From Alphaproteobacteria bacterium (GTDB lineage Bacteria > Pseudomonadota > Alphaproteobacteria > Sphingomonadales > Sphingomonadaceae): a DNA stretch of 42,314 nucleotides. How positions within the stretch are numbered: position 1 is the first letter of the stretch; every line of letters starts with the position of its first letter. Location: assembly GCA_030431435.1 (NCBI GenBank), contig JAUIJI010000010.1:1-42314 (forward strand). Direction: 5' to 3'. The notes below the pieces were generated by a model. That model saw only the letters and a program-made list of their open reading frames with translations, was not told where the DNA came from and made no database searches. Shown in pieces: positions 40,531 through 42,314 of the stretch. The position numbers were made by a program, and so were the translations under genes.

Positions 40531-40546
40531 ATGATAACGCTTGCAT
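40531..40546. promoter_or_regulatory. Predicted LacI-regulon operator C4
   Basis: ATGATAACGCTTGCAT has a central CG and mirrored ATG/CAT ends, the clearest of the C elements together with C1. Its right edge is 32 bases upstream of the P450 ATG. Confidence 0.7.
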
Positions 40547-40577
40547 AACGAAGTCGAGCTAGGCTACTTGCAACATC

Positions 40578-41762
40578 ATGGAAAAGCCCGAGCAGGATTT
40601 TGTCGTCGAATATCCGGAGGATTTCGACGCGCCACATCGCGACTATGCAGAATTGCGTCACAAATGCCCGGTCGCATGGACCAACAGTCTCGGCGGCTTC
40701 TGGGCTCTCTCAAGATATGATGACGTAAAGCGCGCAGCATCCGATTCCAGTACTTTCATTACTTCGGTGCAAAACGTCGTTCCCAAGGTTGCCTTTACCG
40801 GACGTCGTCCGCCGTTGCACCTCGATCCGCCGGAGCACACGCCCTACCGCCGTGCGCTCACACCCTTGCTGTCGAAGGAACGGGCCGACAGCTTTGAAGG
40901 CGTGACCCGCGAGATCGTGCGGGAACTGCTGGCTCCCATGGTGGAAGCTGGCGGAGGTGACATCTGCGAACGCTTCGGCAGCTATTTTCCCGTGCGTGTG
41001 TTCGGCGAATGGATGCGCATGCCCGAGGAACTGCTGGACGTGCTGCACGAACGCGGTCGTGCCTTCGTGCTGGCCGTGCACCAGAACAACCCTGAAGGCA
41101 TGAAGGAAACCAGCCTGCTGCTGTACGAGATGGCACGGGCGATTATCGCGAACCGGCGCGACAGTCCGCAGGATCCGGCCATCGATCCGACCAGTGCCTT
41201 GCTGGCTGCGCGCTTCGAGGGCGAACCACTGCCCGATGAACTCATCGTCGGGACCGTGCGGCAGATTCTGCTGGTTGGCATCGTGGCGCCCATGGTCATG
41301 ACGGGTAACATGTGCGTGCACCTGTGCCGCGACCAGGAATTGCAGGCCCAGTTGCGCGGCGATCCGTCCATGCTGCCCGATGCGATCGAGGAATTCCTGC
41401 GACTCTATTCCCCCTATCGCGGCTTTGCGCGAACGGCCAATCGCGACGTGGAGATGAACGGGCGCACGATTCCGGAAGGCGAGCCGATTGCACTGCTCTA
41501 TTGTTCTGCCAATCGCGACGAGAGCGTGTTTCCCGAGCCGGACAAGTTCATCATGAACCGCCCGAACATTCGCGATCACCTGGCTTTCGGCCGCGGGCCG
41601 CACAATTGCCCCGGCATTCATTTCGGACGCATGGAATTGCGCGTGGTGATGGAGGAGTTGCTGGCAGCTACGCCGGGCGGGTTCGAACAGGCTGGCGAGC
41701 TCACCATGAGCCGCTGGCCGGAGATTGGTGCGCTGTCCGTTCCGCTGCGTTTCCTCGATTGA
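40578..41762 (+). CDS. Cytochrome P450 with unusual I-helix (Ala-Pro in place of acid-alcohol pair)
   Basis: Soluble bacterial P450 of 394 residues. The heme-ligand loop is FGRGPHNCPGIHFG with Cys344, and the K-helix ExxR is Glu272 to Arg275 (EFLR). In the I helix the usual (A/G)Gx(D/E)T is replaced: LLVGIVAPMVM aligns with LLVGGLDTVV of P450cam, putting Ala237 and Pro238 at the Asp251/Thr252 positions that relay protons to bound oxygen. Peroxygenase-type CYP152 enzymes have Arg-Pro there, so Pro at the second place has a precedent, but this protein lacks the Arg. It may use peroxide, need substrate-assisted catalysis or bind its substrate atypically. No ferredoxin gene is adjacent. Operator C4 lies upstream. 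Confidence 0.88.
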   Translation: MEKPEQDFVVEYPEDFDAPHRDYAELRHKCPVAWTNSLGGFWALSRYDDVKRAASDSSTFITSVQNVVPKVAFTGRRPPLHLDPPEHTPYRRALTPLLSKERADSFEGVTREIVRELLAPMVEAGGGDICERFGSYFPVRVFGEWMRMPEELLDVLHERGRAFVLAVHQNNPEGMKETSLLLYEMARAIIANRRDSPQDPAIDPTSALLAARFEGEPLPDELIVGTVRQILLVGIVAPMVMTGNMCVHLCRDQELQAQLRGDPSMLPDAIEEFLRLYSPYRGFARTANRDVEMNGRTIPEGEPIALLYCSANRDESVFPEPDKFIMNRPNIRDHLAFGRGPHNCPGIHFGRMELRVVMEELLAATPGGFEQAGELTMSRWPEIGALSVPLRFLD

Positions 41763-41808
41763 CGTACCAGCGAACGGCGCGAGCCATGCTTGCGGGATGG
41801 GGGCAGCG

Positions 41809-42314
41809 ATGATTTGGGGCGAAGCTGGCGGGACGTTTTTCTACAAGACGGCGCACCGCCTCGTAGCGGGGCTGCTGGCAACTGCCGCAGTCGCCTGTGC
41901 TGGCCCCCAACAAGCGGGGCCGCCGCCTGCCAGCGCGGCAATGGCGGAGAGCGCCGGGAACTACGAGCGTCACGCCTATTACGTGCCCGCAAGCGACGGA
42001 ACCCAGCTGGCGCTCTCGGTCTATCGTCCAGCCGATGCAGGGCCTGTGCCCACACTCCTGTGGATACGCCCCAGCCGGCGTGAAAACCTCGATCCGCGTA
42101 CCGGTGACATCCAGCCGGTGATGAGCCGCAGCGACATCACCTTCTGGACCAGCCATGGCTATGCGATTGCCCTCGCCGAAATGCGCGGTGGTGGCGCTTC
42201 CTTCGGCACACGCGATATCGATCGCAGTCCGCAACTGGGCCGGGACGGGGCAGACATGGTGAACTGGATTGCGAGCCAGCCGTGGTCTGATGGCACGCTG
42301 GGCCTGATCGGATC
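41809..42314 (+). CDS. CocE/NonD (X-Pro dipeptidyl-peptidase S15-like) hydrolase, 3' truncated
   Basis: First 168 residues of a hydrolase cut by the window end. The N-terminus has a hydrophobic signal with a possible lipobox (AVAC, Cys30), suggesting an exported lipoprotein. The start of the alpha/beta hydrolase domain is typical of the CocE/NonD family: YYVPASDGTQLALSVYRPAD, VPTLLWIRPSRREN, GYAIALAEMRGGGASFGTRD and DGADMVNWIASQPWSDGTLGLIG. The catalytic Ser, expected just after GLIGS, lies at or beyond the end. ATG 41797, four codons earlier, is an alternative start. It follows the P450 gene by 46 bases and may be co-transcribed with it. Confidence 0.75.
   Translation, partial: MIWGEAGGTFFYKTAHRLVAGLLATAAVACAGPQQAGPPPASAAMAESAGNYERHAYYVPASDGTQLALSVYRPADAGPVPTLLWIRPSRRENLDPRTGDIQPVMSRSDITFWTSHGYAIALAEMRGGGASFGTRDIDRSPQLGRDGADMVNWIASQPWSDGTLGLIG

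Overview
The window is high-GC DNA, densely packed with catabolic genes and TonB-dependent receptors. It fits an alphaproteobacterium of the Sphingomonadales (Erythrobacteraceae or Sphingomonadaceae). That placement rests on protein style: a Caulobacter-type xylose dehydrogenase, sphingomonad-type receptors and SnoaL/NTF2-like enzymes. No rRNA, tRNA, insertion sequence, CRISPR array or replication origin was seen. The window reads as three adjacent catabolic regions, each with its own regulator and its own repeated operator-like sequence.

Region A (about 1-18116) handles plant pentoses. It encodes a D-xylose dehydrogenase, a GH3 beta-xylosidase-type enzyme, a CE1-like esterase, an SMP-30 lactonase, an IlvD/Edd sugar-acid dehydratase, an aldose 1-epimerase, an FHS-family sugar permease and a GntR/FadR regulator. 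A Gfo/Idh L-arabinose (galactose) dehydrogenase follows, then a complete CUT1 ABC importer with a lipoprotein binding protein, a GH51 arabinofuranosidase and an HpcH/HpaI aldolase. Together they would take arabinoxylan fragments to xylose and arabinose, oxidise these to lactones and acids, dehydrate them and cleave the keto-deoxy acid to pyruvate plus glycolaldehyde. A 19-bp element with core TGTCGGA recurs at four promoters (3397, 8409, 10640, 11640) and is probably the FadR-type regulator's operator.

Region B (about 18157-27763) has a tannase/feruloyl esterase, a TonB receptor, four SnoaL/NTF2-like proteins, a MarR regulator and a GMC oxidoreductase. The palindrome TGTAACGATCGTTACA, exact or with one or two changes, occurs at four intergenic positions (22570, 23748, 24309, 27695). 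It ties the receptor, the NTF2 genes, the MarR gene and the GMC gene into one predicted regulon. The substrate is not evident; a lignin- or phenolic-derived compound is the best guess.

Region C (about 27764-41762) holds an MFS exporter, a periplasmic di-heme cytochrome, an OmpA-like protein, an alpha/beta hydrolase, a second TonB receptor, an MmgE/PrpD protein, a DUF819 membrane protein, a CapA-like protein, a LacI regulator and a cytochrome P450. A LacI-type element related to ATGATAACGCTTGCAT lies upstream of the cytochrome, receptor, CapA/LacI and P450 genes. The P450 lacks the usual acid-alcohol pair of the I helix and has Ala-Pro there. The window ends inside a CocE/NonD-type hydrolase gene.

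Regions B and C are the candidates for undescribed pathways. Their gene sets are coherent and share operator-like sequences, but match no pathway I can name.
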